A stretch of 64,000 nucleotides of DNA, from contig JACADY010000011.1 of the NCBI GenBank assembly GCA_013389115.1, forward strand, positions 21,195 through 85,194, given 5' to 3'. Positions 42,321-50,672 of this stretch are shown here, in pieces. The first letter of the stretch is position 1, and the number at the start of each line of letters is the position of its first letter. Under the pieces are notes generated by a model that was not told the DNA's origin, did not search any database, and was given only the letters and a program-made list of their open reading frames with translations. Made by a program: the position numbers and the translations under genes. This stretch comes from Alphaproteobacteria bacterium (GTDB lineage Bacteria; Pseudomonadota; Alphaproteobacteria; Micropepsales; Micropepsaceae).

Positions 42321-43229
42321 ATGGCAAAGATCGAAGCATTGAGGACCCCGGATACGCGCTTCGAGGGTTTGCCCGGCTTTACCTTCGCGCCGCACTATCG
42401 CGACGATCTTGCGGGCTATGAGGGCTTGCGGGTCCATTATCTTGACGAGCGCCCGGCCAAGCCTGCCACCTCCATGCAGACATTCCTGTGCATCCACGGT
42501 GAGCCGAGCTGGTCCTATCTCTTCCGCAAAATGATCCCGGTCTTCACGGCAGGGGGGCACCGGGCGGTGGCGCCCGACATGTTCGGCTTTGGCCGGTCCG
42601 ACAAACCGGTCGAGGACAGCGTCTATACGTTTCACTTCCACCGCACGATGCTGATGCGGTTTATCGAAGCGCTCGATCTGCAAAACGTGACTCTGGTCGT
42701 ACAGGATTGGGGTGGTCTCTTGGGCCTCACCTTGCCGATGGCGTTTCCGGACCGTATCAAGCGGCTCCTCGTCATGAACACGGGCCTTGCAACCGGGCAG
42801 TCCCCGGGGCCTGGCTTTGAAGCGTGGCGGGCGTTCAATCGCGCCAATCCCGATCTCGACATTGCCGGTCTCATGAAGCGGGCGACGCCTATTCTGTCGG
42901 ATGCGGAAGCAGAGGCCTATGCAGCGCCATTTCCCGACATGCGCTACAAGGGGGGCGTGCGGCGCTTTCCCGAGCTCGTCATGACCTCGCCCGACATGGA
43001 GGGGGTCGATGTCTCGCTCAAGGCGGCGAAGTGGCTTTCCTCCGAATGGAGCGGTCAGTCCTTCATGGCGATCGGTATGCAGGACCCCGTGCTTGGGCCA
43101 CCGGCGATGCAGCAATTGCGCCGGCTGATCAAGGGCTGTCCGGAGCCGCTTGAAGTGGCCGAGGCCGGGCATTTCGTCCAGGAATGGGGCGAGCCGATCG
43201 CGCGCGCCGCGCTTCATGCCTTCACATGA
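42321..43229 (+). CDS. Haloalkane dehalogenase, HLD-I type
   Basis: This alpha/beta-hydrolase should hydrolyse carbon-halogen bonds. With the start at 42321 (302 residues; a start 12 bp earlier is possible), nucleophile Asp129 and halide-binding Trp130 are in VVQDWGG, a second Trp169 matches DhlA Trp175, the acid Asp255 is in GMQDPVLG and the base His284 in EAGHFVQEWG. The oxyanion motif HGEPSW is typical of subfamily I. The natural substrate is unknown. It is divergent from the thiolase and overlaps the next gene by 14 bp. Confidence 0.88.
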   Translation: MAKIEALRTPDTRFEGLPGFTFAPHYRDDLAGYEGLRVHYLDERPAKPATSMQTFLCIHGEPSWSYLFRKMIPVFTAGGHRAVAPDMFGFGRSDKPVEDSVYTFHFHRTMLMRFIEALDLQNVTLVVQDWGGLLGLTLPMAFPDRIKRLLVMNTGLATGQSPGPGFEAWRAFNRANPDLDIAGLMKRATPILSDAEAEAYAAPFPDMRYKGGVRRFPELVMTSPDMEGVDVSLKAAKWLSSEWSGQSFMAIGMQDPVLGPPAMQQLRRLIKGCPEPLEVAEAGHFVQEWGEPIARAALHAFT

Positions 43230-43815
43230 CAGGGTTCGGCACACCTTAAGACGGGCGGGATATGGTCTTGCGTTCCTGGCGGCGGCGGGGCTTCACATCC
43301 TGCTTCTCATGCTGCTGCTGCAATCAATGGCGGAGCGGCGGCCTCAGATCGAGGGGCGCCCCTATCGGGAAGACCATGTCGCGGAGTTGGTGATGACGCC
43401 GCGTTCGCGGCCACCTGTCGCGCTGCAAATGCCCGACATGCCGCCACCCGACATCACGCTGAGCATTCCGCCATTGCCGCCACAGCTTACCGCACCCAGC
43501 GAGGCAGAAGGGACGGCCGAAGTGTTTTGCTTCGAGCGGGAGGCGGTGAACGGTGTCATGCTCTATGATTGCCTGCGGCTCTGGGCCCCCGGTCCTACCC
43601 TCAACCTGTCCCTTGGCTACAATGCGCCTTGGGTGTCCCGCGATGTCTATGACGGGCCGATCTTCGGTCCCCAGACCATCGGGCGGGAGGAAGCGGCGCG
43701 TCGCGGCTGGGTTCCCCAGAGGCCGCAAATCCTGGACGTCACGGATCCCAATCGCGACAAGAGCTATCGCAACCAGTCGGATGAGCGCTTTGGCGGGCCT
43801 ATTACGACGGAATAA
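43216..43815 (+). CDS. Unknown membrane-anchored Pro-rich protein
   Basis: The protein is 199 residues starting at ATG 43216, which overlaps the dehalogenase 3' end. It has a basic N-terminus, one membrane helix (about 14-38, AGYGLAFLAAAGLHILLLML), a Pro-rich periplasmic stretch (about 75-100) and a C-terminal domain with two Cys (EVFCFEREAVNGVMLYDCLRL in two pieces). The layout recalls TonB/TolA-type proteins but the C-terminal domain does not look like TonB. Function unknown. Confidence 0.6.
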   Translation: MPSHDRVRHTLRRAGYGLAFLAAAGLHILLLMLLLQSMAERRPQIEGRPYREDHVAELVMTPRSRPPVALQMPDMPPPDITLSIPPLPPQLTAPSEAEGTAEVFCFEREAVNGVMLYDCLRLWAPGPTLNLSLGYNAPWVSRDVYDGPIFGPQTIGREEAARRGWVPQRPQILDVTDPNRDKSYRNQSDERFGGPITTE

Positions 43816-43899
43816 TGCGTTCAGGCTTTACCCGGCCCGATTCCGACCGATAAAACAGTTGAACGTCATTATCCCATTCGCTTCGAGCCCTGCTCACCC

Positions 43900-44316
43900 A
43901 TGAATTCACCTCCCATACCCGGATTTGAGCCGATCGTTCCTGAGGGTTTCAACCTGACCATCGGCCCCCTCCTCGCACGGGCGGGAAGCAAGGCCGGCGA
44001 TGCCGACCGCTTCTTGATCCGGCTGCAGCCCCATCAACTCAACGGCGCCAGCATGGCGCATGGCGGCTTCTTGATGTCGATCGCCGACACGATGATGGGT
44101 TATACCGTTCACGAAGTGATCGAGGGCCAGAAGGCAACGACCGTCTCGCTCAATTGCGATTTCGTCTCGGGCGCCCCTGCCGGCGCCGACGTATCGGGCA
44201 CGGTCACCATCACCCGGCGCACGCGCAGCCTCGTCTTCGTCACCGGTCTCCTGCACGCGGGGGGCAAGCCCGTGCTTTCGGCAACCGGCATCTGGAAAAT
44301 CCTCACCCCCACATGA
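43900..44316 (+). CDS. PaaI-family hotdog thioesterase, first of a pair
   Basis: The 138-residue hotdog-fold protein probably hydrolyses acyl-CoA thioesters. The PaaI/4HBT helix motif is in GASMAHGGFLMSIADTMMGY, with the catalytic acidic residue. A beta-sheet end follows (TRRTRSLVFVTG). It ends in an ATGA overlap with the next hotdog gene, so the two form a coupled pair that may assemble as a heteromer or act on different chain lengths. Confidence 0.85.
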   Translation: MNSPPIPGFEPIVPEGFNLTIGPLLARAGSKAGDADRFLIRLQPHQLNGASMAHGGFLMSIADTMMGYTVHEVIEGQKATTVSLNCDFVSGAPAGADVSGTVTITRRTRSLVFVTGLLHAGGKPVLSATGIWKILTPT

Positions 44317-44774
44317 CCCATCCCCTTCCCGATGCCTGGGCGGGCCCCGGCCATGTGATGAGCCACGACAAACCCATTCCGGAGGGGTTTGAGACCGCCG
44401 CCCTTTTCGATCCGTTCGAGATCTATGTCGGGCCCTTCTTCCAGAGCCTTGGCAATCGGCCGCGCGCCCACGCCTTTCGCGTCGATGAGCGTCATCTCAA
44501 TCTCCAGGGCGTGTGTCATGGCGGGATGCTGATGACCTTTGCCGATTCCAGCCTTGGCCTTGCGGCATGGGCGGCAACCGACCGCGCGCCCTGCGTCACC
44601 GCGTCGATGCAGTCACAGTTTCTTAAGCCGGCGCGGCTTGGCGACCTTGTCGTCGTCACGCCAGAGGTCACGCGGCGCACCCGCGAACTCGTCTTCATCC
44701 GGGGCGATTTCATGGTGGGGGACACCATGATCGCCACCGTCTCCAGCATCTGGAAGCTGCTCGCCCCAGCCTGA
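44313..44774 (+). CDS. PaaI-family hotdog thioesterase, second of a pair
   Basis: The 153-residue protein is similar to its upstream neighbour. The motif LQGVCHGGMLMTFADSSLGLA carries the catalytic region (split here), followed by TRRTRELVFIRGDF. It begins with the ATG inside the upstream stop. There are no membrane features. The substrate is unknown. The gene is followed by 195 bp containing a REP-like repeat. Confidence 0.85.
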   Translation: MTHPLPDAWAGPGHVMSHDKPIPEGFETAALFDPFEIYVGPFFQSLGNRPRAHAFRVDERHLNLQGVCHGGMLMTFADSSLGLAAWAATDRAPCVTASMQSQFLKPARLGDLVVVTPEVTRRTRELVFIRGDFMVGDTMIATVSSIWKLLAPA

Positions 44775-44850
44775 GCGCTTTTCGCTGGCGCAGCAAAAAA
44801 GGCCTTAATCGGGCGGTCACCACAATTCATCCAGTATGGGCGGGGAGAAA

Positions 44851-44952
44851 GAGCGGCCCCGTCATCAAGCAGAACCGTCGCACCGCTCTGTCTTCGTGCA
44901 TTGTCGCAACGCTTTTGCGGAAAACCGGTACCCACTTTTCCGCACGTTGCTC
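44851..44952. repeat. REP-like intergenic repeat, about 100 bp
   Basis: It shares GTCGCAACG, GCGGAAAACCGGTACCCAC and CCGCACGTTGCTC with 34327-34426. It runs up to the start region of the patatin gene, so an open frame upstream of that gene is repeat DNA, not coding. Confidence 0.7.
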
Positions 44953-44969
44953 CAGCTGGGTGTGCCGCC

Positions 44970-46844
44970 GTGAGCGAATGGATCGAGGAAAAGCGAGAGG
45001 ATCGTCCGAGCGCGTTCGAGCATGTGCCCGGCTTTCTGCGGCGGCTCAACCTGTTCGGCCCGGGCCGCGACCCCAAGACCGCCGCTGCCGCCCCGGCGCC
45101 CGATCCCTTACATGACAAGCTCGTCGGCTGCAGGCTGCTCGAGGGGGTCGATGAAGCGGCCATCGCGCTTCTTGCTGAGGGCGCCTGCTGGTTCAACCTG
45201 CCGGGCGGCTGTTCGCTCGACAGAGACGATGAAGAAGAGCCCGCCATGTATCTCGTTCTTGCCGGCGCACTCGGCGTCATCGTCAAGAATGAAATTCACG
45301 TGGATACGCTGGTCGCGACGATTCCGGCCGGCGAAAGCGTCGGGGAAATGTCGCTCATCTCGGGTGAGGCGCACTCGGCACAGCTCGTCGCCGTCAGGGA
45401 CAGCGAACTCCTGCGCATTCCCAAATCGCTGTTCGAAACGCTGACCGAGCGATTTCCGCGCGTCCTCCTCAATACGACAAGGCAGGTGATCCGGCGATTG
45501 CGCGACACCACGCGGCGGGTGACGACGCGTCACAACCCCCGTGCCTTTGCGCTTGTTCCCTTGCGCCCCGGCATCGATCTCAAGGCCATCACGGAGCCTC
45601 TCATCCGCAGCCTTGCCAGCGCCAACATCATCGCCGGGCGCATTCCCGTCAGCGCCCAGGATGAAGACGCGGAGTGGTTTCACGGCCAGGAATCCTCGCA
45701 CGATCTCGTTCTCTTCGAGGCGGATGGACCAGGAACGCCCTGGGCGCAGCAATGCATGCGGCAGGCAGACCGGCTCATCTATGTGGGGCTGGCCAGCGAT
45801 GTTTGCGATCCTTCCGCCATCGTCCAGGCGAGCGGCCGCACGTTCACGCAGCAAAAGCCCGACCTCGTCATTCTGCATGAGGACGGGGCGATCAGGCCGG
45901 GAAGCGGGGAAGCCTTTACCCGCAGCAGCACTTTCAGCCTTCATCATCACATCCGCACCGGCGTCGAGGGCGACATCAAGCGTCTGGCGCGCTTCCTCTC
46001 AGGGCGCGCGGTCGCCGTGGTGCTGGCCGGCGGCGGCGCGCGCGGATTTGCTCATATCGGCGTCCTTGAAGCCTTGAAGGAAATGCGGGTCCCGTTCGAC
46101 TTCATTGGCGGGTCGAGCATGGGCAGCATCGTGGCTGCGGGAATTGCGGCCGAGTACCAGCTCGAGGAATTGACGGACCGCTTGAAGAAGGCCTTCGTCG
46201 ATTCCAATCCCTTGACCGACTATACCTTGCCCCTCGTTTCGATCGTCCGGGGACGGAAGGTCGTCGCCACGCTCAAGGAACATTTCGGGGAGCGAGCGAT
46301 CGAGGATCTGCCGCGCAATTTCTTTTGCGTTTCCTCGAACCTGACAACAGGCTCAACGCAGACCCATCGCAGCGGGCCTCTGTGGCGTGCGCTTCGCGCC
46401 AGTGTGTCGATCCCCGGAATCCTGCCCCCCGTCATCGATGATGGCGAACTGCTCGTCGATGGCGGATTGATGAATAACTTTCCCGTCGATGTCATGAGCG
46501 GCCTTGCGCGCGGCCCCATCATCGGCATCGACGTGACGGGAGCGCCCAATCTCGTGGCGCATTCGGATATCTCGGAATCCTCGGTCTGGGAACTCATCAA
46601 GCAGGGGATGCGCGGCGTGCCCTCCATCGTCTCGATCCTGATGCGCTCCGGCACGGTCGGCAATGAAACGCAGCGCCGCCATGCCCGCGAGATCGCCGAT
46701 CTCCTGTTCGACCCGCCGATGGACAATGTCGGCCTGCAGACCTGGAAATCATTCGATGTCGCGATCGAGGCGGGCTATCGCCACGCGGTCGAGGTTATCG
46801 AAGCGCATGGCCTTCCCCCCGCCATTCGCGCGGCCTGTGCCTGA
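44970..46844 (+). CDS. Patatin-like phospholipase with cyclic-nucleotide-binding domain
   Basis: The 624-residue NTE/RssA-like protein has a GTG start at 44970, just after a repeat. The cNMP-binding domain is at about 45-150 (AMYLVLAGALGVIVKN, IPAGESVGEMSLISGEAHSA). A middle segment resembles the region between cNMP and patatin domains of NTE proteins. The patatin domain starts near residue 350 with AGGGARGFAHIGVLEAL, nucleophile Ser in GGSSMGS (about 380), and Asp in DGGLMNN (about 496). It should hydrolyse phospholipids. Whether cyclic nucleotides regulate it is unknown. Confidence 0.88.
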   Translation: MSEWIEEKREDRPSAFEHVPGFLRRLNLFGPGRDPKTAAAAPAPDPLHDKLVGCRLLEGVDEAAIALLAEGACWFNLPGGCSLDRDDEEEPAMYLVLAGALGVIVKNEIHVDTLVATIPAGESVGEMSLISGEAHSAQLVAVRDSELLRIPKSLFETLTERFPRVLLNTTRQVIRRLRDTTRRVTTRHNPRAFALVPLRPGIDLKAITEPLIRSLASANIIAGRIPVSAQDEDAEWFHGQESSHDLVLFEADGPGTPWAQQCMRQADRLIYVGLASDVCDPSAIVQASGRTFTQQKPDLVILHEDGAIRPGSGEAFTRSSTFSLHHHIRTGVEGDIKRLARFLSGRAVAVVLAGGGARGFAHIGVLEALKEMRVPFDFIGGSSMGSIVAAGIAAEYQLEELTDRLKKAFVDSNPLTDYTLPLVSIVRGRKVVATLKEHFGERAIEDLPRNFFCVSSNLTTGSTQTHRSGPLWRALRASVSIPGILPPVIDDGELLVDGGLMNNFPVDVMSGLARGPIIGIDVTGAPNLVAHSDISESSVWELIKQGMRGVPSIVSILMRSGTVGNETQRRHAREIADLLFDPPMDNVGLQTWKSFDVAIEAGYRHAVEVIEAHGLPPAIRAACA

Positions 46845-47690
46845 TTACATCGACTTCTTGAGCGGATAGAGGTCGTCGAACCTGCCTTCGCGCTTTTCGG
46901 CCTTGGCAGCAAATGCCTCGATCATGTCCTTTGGCTGGAACATGCCCGCCTGCCAGGTCGCGATGTAGTCGAGGCTGTCCTTCACCGCGTGGTCGCGCGC
47001 ATAGTTGATCATCACCTTTGAGCCATAGACCGCAAGGGGCGAGCGTGAGGCAATCTCCCTTGCCGTTTCCATCACGCCCTTCATGAGCGCGGCGTGGTCT
47101 TCATAGACTTCATTGACGAGGCCGATCTCCTTCGCTTTGTCCGCATAGAGACGGCGGCCCGTATAGGCCAATTCACGCACCCAACCTTGCGGGATGAGGT
47201 GGCACAGGCGCGGGAAGGTTCCGACATCCGCCGTCATGCCGATATTGATCTCCTGGATGACGAAGAACGCATCGCGCGTACAGTAGCGCATGTCGCAGGC
47301 ACTCGTCAGATCGACCGCTCCGCCGACACAGCCGCCTTGAACCGCGGCGAGAACAGGAATGCGCGCGTTGTCGAGGACATTGAAGGTTTCCTGCAGGCGC
47401 AGCACCTCGTTGCGCAAATTTGCGCGCACGCGGCCCGTCTCGCGGTGCTTGGCCGCCTCTCCGCCGACACCATCGCCGCTGGTGAATACGGCAAGGTCCA
47501 TGCCGGCCGAGAAATGCTTGCCGGTCGATGAGATAACGATCACGCGCGCCTTCGCGTTTTCATCGATGTCGCGAATGACCTGGGGAAACTCGTTCCAAAA
47601 GGCCGGGATCATGGTGTTCATCTCGGCCGCACGCTTGAACTGAACATGCGCGATATGGCCAGCGATCTCGACGTTGAAACAAACGGACAT
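46845..47690 (-). CDS. Enoyl-CoA hydratase/isomerase (crotonase) family protein
   Basis: The 281-residue crotonase-fold enzyme has the oxyanion-hole segments GKHFSAGMDLAVF and AVQGGCVGGAVDLTSACD. DMRYCTRDAFFVIQEINIGM carries the acidic residue (Glu) used by hydratases and dienoyl-CoA isomerases. The best fit is delta3,5-delta2,4-dienoyl-CoA isomerase or a hydratase. AAGAGGGAA precedes the ATG. Its stop abuts the patatin stop with no gap. Confidence 0.85.
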   Translation of the reverse strand: MSVCFNVEIAGHIAHVQFKRAAEMNTMIPAFWNEFPQVIRDIDENAKARVIVISSTGKHFSAGMDLAVFTSGDGVGGEAAKHRETGRVRANLRNEVLRLQETFNVLDNARIPVLAAVQGGCVGGAVDLTSACDMRYCTRDAFFVIQEINIGMTADVGTFPRLCHLIPQGWVRELAYTGRRLYADKAKEIGLVNEVYEDHAALMKGVMETAREIASRSPLAVYGSKVMINYARDHAVKDSLDYIATWQAGMFQPKDMIEAFAAKAEKREGRFDDLYPLKKSM

Positions 47691-47758
47691 GGCGTTCCCT
47701 CTTGCGATTGTCTAATATCGCCGAGGCTAGCATGGGGTAATGCTTGATGCGAGGCCGC

Positions 47759-48382
47759 TCACCTTTGGCGCGCCAGAACGGTGGCGACAGGCGGCAGGGC
47801 GCCGGTTGCCTTCGCGATCGCGCTGATCTTCGGGCACTCGGCCTTGAACCAGTCCGGCCCCGGCCGCCATTTCTCCATCGCGCAGAGATAGGTGTCGAGC
47901 GCCGAGAATTCGTCACCCAGAAACCAGGGCGATCCGGCCTTTGTTTCCAGAAAGCTGTAGAGCTGCTTGCGGTGCGCATCGGTGCTTTCGCGCAAGGCCT
48001 TCTGCGCGCCCGGGTCGTTGCCCACCCAGCGATCCGTCACATCGCCATAGGTGAAGGTCGGGTAAACGGCGGATGCAAGGAAGACCAGCCAGCGCAGGAA
48101 TGCATTGCGCGTCGGGTGCCCCGGCGCCGGCACCAGGCGCGCCATTGGTTCAAGATCGTTGAGGCGCAGGATGATGGCCGCGCTTTCGGTCATCACCTCT
48201 CCTGATTCAGTCACCATCGTCGGCACCTGACCCAACGGGTTCAGATCCTTCAGAGACTTTGAGGCCCAACCCGTATCGCCCCATTCGAGATCGATGATCT
48301 TGAGCGGCCTCTTTGCGAGTGCATAGGCAGCCTCGATGATCATCGACCCGCCGCCCTTTGCCGCATAAAGCGTGTCCGTCAT
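47759..48382 (-). CDS. Glutathione S-transferase family protein
   Basis: The 207-residue protein has a thioredoxin-like N-terminal domain (VPTMVTESGEVMTESAAIILRL is the glutathione-binding cis-Pro/Ser region, read in two parts) and a helical C-terminal domain (FLGDEFSALDTYLCAMEKW). The start has GGAAGGGA upstream. It should conjugate or bind glutathione, but the substrate is unknown. It lies between crotonase and MaoC genes on the minus strand. Confidence 0.88.
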   Translation of the reverse strand: MTDTLYAAKGGGSMIIEAAYALAKRPLKIIDLEWGDTGWASKSLKDLNPLGQVPTMVTESGEVMTESAAIILRLNDLEPMARLVPAPGHPTRNAFLRWLVFLASAVYPTFTYGDVTDRWVGNDPGAQKALRESTDAHRKQLYSFLETKAGSPWFLGDEFSALDTYLCAMEKWRPGPDWFKAECPKISAIAKATGALPPVATVLARQR

Positions 48383-48485
48383 TTGCCGTCCCTTCCTCGT
48401 TTTTGCGCCAGCTTATCCCACTTGCACAGGATGAGGCTAAGGACCACAAATGCTGGATCACTAATCAACTTTCGGGGAGGGCGGC

Positions 48486-49340
48486 ATGCCCATCAACTAC
48501 GATCAGATCTTGTCGCTCAAATCGGAAGGCATGACATTCTCCTATGGAGACCGGGAGACGATGCTCTATGCGCTCGGCGTCGGTTTCGGGCGCGATCCGA
48601 TGAACGAAGCCGAGCTGCCCTTCGTCTATGAGAGCGGCCTTCGGACCGTTCCGACGATGGCGACCGTGATCGCCTGGGGGCAGCCGACGCTCGCCAATTC
48701 GGGCATCAACTATCTCATGGTGGTGCACGGCGAACAGCGGTTGACGCTGCACAAGCCGTTGCCGCAAGCCGCCACGATCGTCTCGGATGAACGCGTGATC
48801 GGCGCCTATGACAAGGGTGCCGGCAAAGGCGCGCTGATCCTCACCGAAAAGACCATCCGGCTGAAGGACACGGGCGAGAAGCTTTGCACGCTTACCTCGA
48901 GCGTGTTTGCGCGCGGCGATGGCGGTTTTGGTGGGCCGTCGCAAGGGGCGCCCGAGCCGCACACACTGCCTTCACGCTCCCCCGACCTCACGGTGGAGGC
49001 CGCGACACGGCCCGACCAAGCCTTCATCTATGCGCTGTCGGGCGATCGCAACCCTTTGCACCGCGACCCCAAATTCGCCGCCGCAGCGGGATTTCCGCGG
49101 CCCATCATTCACGGGCTTTGCACCTATGGCACTGCTTGCCGCGCGATCCTTCAACACATCTGCAACTATGATCACACCAAGATCACAGGCTTCGACGTGC
49201 GGTTTTCATCGCCGATGTTCCCCGGCGAGACGCTGCTCGTCGATTTGTGGAAGGATGGCAGCGTTCTTTCCTTCCGCGCTCGCCTCAAGGAGCGGGAGGC
49301 AGTCGTGCTCAACAACGGAAAGTGCACACTCACAGCATGA
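48486..49340 (+). CDS. MaoC-family 2-enoyl-CoA hydratase
   Basis: The 284-residue double-hotdog protein is of the type-2 (R-specific, peroxisomal multifunctional-like) enoyl-CoA hydratase family. The first hotdog is degenerate; the second has the active motif ALSGDRNPLHRDPKFA with Asp, Asn and His, followed by GFPRPIIHGLC. It would hydrate 2-enoyl-CoA to (R)-3-hydroxyacyl-CoA, feeding beta-oxidation or polyhydroxyalkanoate synthesis. Strong GGGGAGGG upstream. The stop overlaps the methyltransferase start (ATGA). Confidence 0.92.
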   Translation: MPINYDQILSLKSEGMTFSYGDRETMLYALGVGFGRDPMNEAELPFVYESGLRTVPTMATVIAWGQPTLANSGINYLMVVHGEQRLTLHKPLPQAATIVSDERVIGAYDKGAGKGALILTEKTIRLKDTGEKLCTLTSSVFARGDGGFGGPSQGAPEPHTLPSRSPDLTVEAATRPDQAFIYALSGDRNPLHRDPKFAAAAGFPRPIIHGLCTYGTACRAILQHICNYDHTKITGFDVRFSSPMFPGETLLVDLWKDGSVLSFRARLKEREAVVLNNGKCTLTA

Positions 49341-50434
49341 ACAGTACCGGCATCGATCCGTGGACGGATGATCCTGTCTCCCAGGCTCATATGCTTCTCG
49401 ATGCCGGAAAGGCGCAAGAAGCGGCCCAGGTTCTTGCGCCGCTTGTCCAATCGGAGCGCGCGGGGCTGTTTGCCCGACTGCTCCTTGGCCGGGCTCAGTT
49501 GATGCTTGGCAAGACAGATGAGGCGATGGCGATCTTCCGCGATGTCGTTTCGCTTGCACCGCACCTCCCCGATGCGCTCGTGGGGCTAGGCGAAGCATTG
49601 CGCCAGAAAGCCTTGCTTCCCGCCGCCGTGGCGGAACTGGAACGGGCGCTCCGGATCGACCCGCGCTGGCCGCCCGCTCACTATTCACTTGCCAGATGCT
49701 GGCTTGAAGCCGGAGAGCCGGAACGCGCGCGCCGGCACATCGATGCACTCATGGAAAGCGACCTTGCCTGTGAGATGAGCTTTCTTGCGGCGGAGGCCGA
49801 AAGGCTCGAAACGGCCAAGCGATCCCCGCCGGGCTTCGTGCGCCATCTCTTCGATCAGTTTTCGGCCGACTATGATGCGCGCATGATCGGCAAGCTCGCC
49901 TATGCCGCCCCCCAGATTCTCAAGGAGCTCCACGGGCTTATCGCCCCGCCCGCGAAGGACCTGCGCGTTCTTGATCTTGGCTGCGGGACGGGGCTTGCGG
50001 GCGCCGTCTTCAGCCCCCTCGCCCGCACGATGACTGGGGTCGACCTCAGCCCCAAAATGCTTGAAGCGGCAACGGCGCGATCTGTCTATTCCGGTCTTCA
50101 CTGCGCGGACATCGAGACCTGGCTCACGAGCGGGGAGGACGCCTTTGATCTTGTGATCGCGGCGGACGTGCTTGTCTATCTGGGTGATCTTGATCCCGTT
50201 TTTGGCGGAGTGAAGCGACGCCTTGTGCCATCGGGCCTGTTCCTCTTCACGGTCGAAGCGCAGGATGAGCCTGGATATCGTTTGGCGCCGACACGGCGCT
50301 GGCGGCACAGCGAGGCTTACTTGCGTGAGGCTGCTGCGCGGGCAGGATTTGACATCGCGGGTTTGATGGCCGCGACGCCCCGCTACAACTCGGGCGAAGC
50401 GGTGCCCGGGTTCGCCGTCGCCTTGCGGGCCTAG
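49337..50434 (+). CDS. TPR-containing SAM-dependent methyltransferase
   Basis: The 365-residue protein starts at ATG 49337, within the MaoC stop. The N-terminal part (about 15-150) has tetratricopeptide repeats such as LLLGRAQLMLGKTDEAM and ALRIDPRWPPAHYSLAR. The C-terminal half is a class I methyltransferase with motif I VLDLGCGTGLAG, then TGVDLSPKMLEAA. This fusion is common in alphaproteobacteria. The substrate is unknown. Its stop lies at the edge of a CTAGTGT repeat element. Confidence 0.88.
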   Translation: MNSTGIDPWTDDPVSQAHMLLDAGKAQEAAQVLAPLVQSERAGLFARLLLGRAQLMLGKTDEAMAIFRDVVSLAPHLPDALVGLGEALRQKALLPAAVAELERALRIDPRWPPAHYSLARCWLEAGEPERARRHIDALMESDLACEMSFLAAEAERLETAKRSPPGFVRHLFDQFSADYDARMIGKLAYAAPQILKELHGLIAPPAKDLRVLDLGCGTGLAGAVFSPLARTMTGVDLSPKMLEAATARSVYSGLHCADIETWLTSGEDAFDLVIAADVLVYLGDLDPVFGGVKRRLVPSGLFLFTVEAQDEPGYRLAPTRRWRHSEAYLREAAARAGFDIAGLMAATPRYNSGEAVPGFAVALRA

Positions 50435-50595
50435 TGTCGTGATTTTGAAGTCCGCTTCATTCCCAATATCAGCGTCAGCGCGGACTTCACGGTCAAAACG
50501 GCAATAAATTCAATGAGTTGCTCGCGTCCTATCGCGTCCGAAATTCGCTAATTACCGATATCAGTATCGAGCGAATTTCGGAATTGGAACACTAG
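50431..50595. repeat. 165-bp two-hairpin repeat element with CTAGTGT ends
   Basis: It begins CTAGTGT, at the stop codon of the methyltransferase gene, and ends ACACTAG. A left hairpin TGAAGTCCGC/GCGGACTTCA and a right hairpin GAAATTCGCT/AGCGAATTTC are both perfect. The length and layout match 7904-8071. The left half is repeated at 60150-60236. Confidence 0.75.
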
Positions 50596-50672
50596 CGCTG
50601 TTCATCCATTTTGGCGGAAAATGTGGGATTGTTGTCGTTTCCGCCATGGCAGGAGCGCGATAGTCTTGCGCC

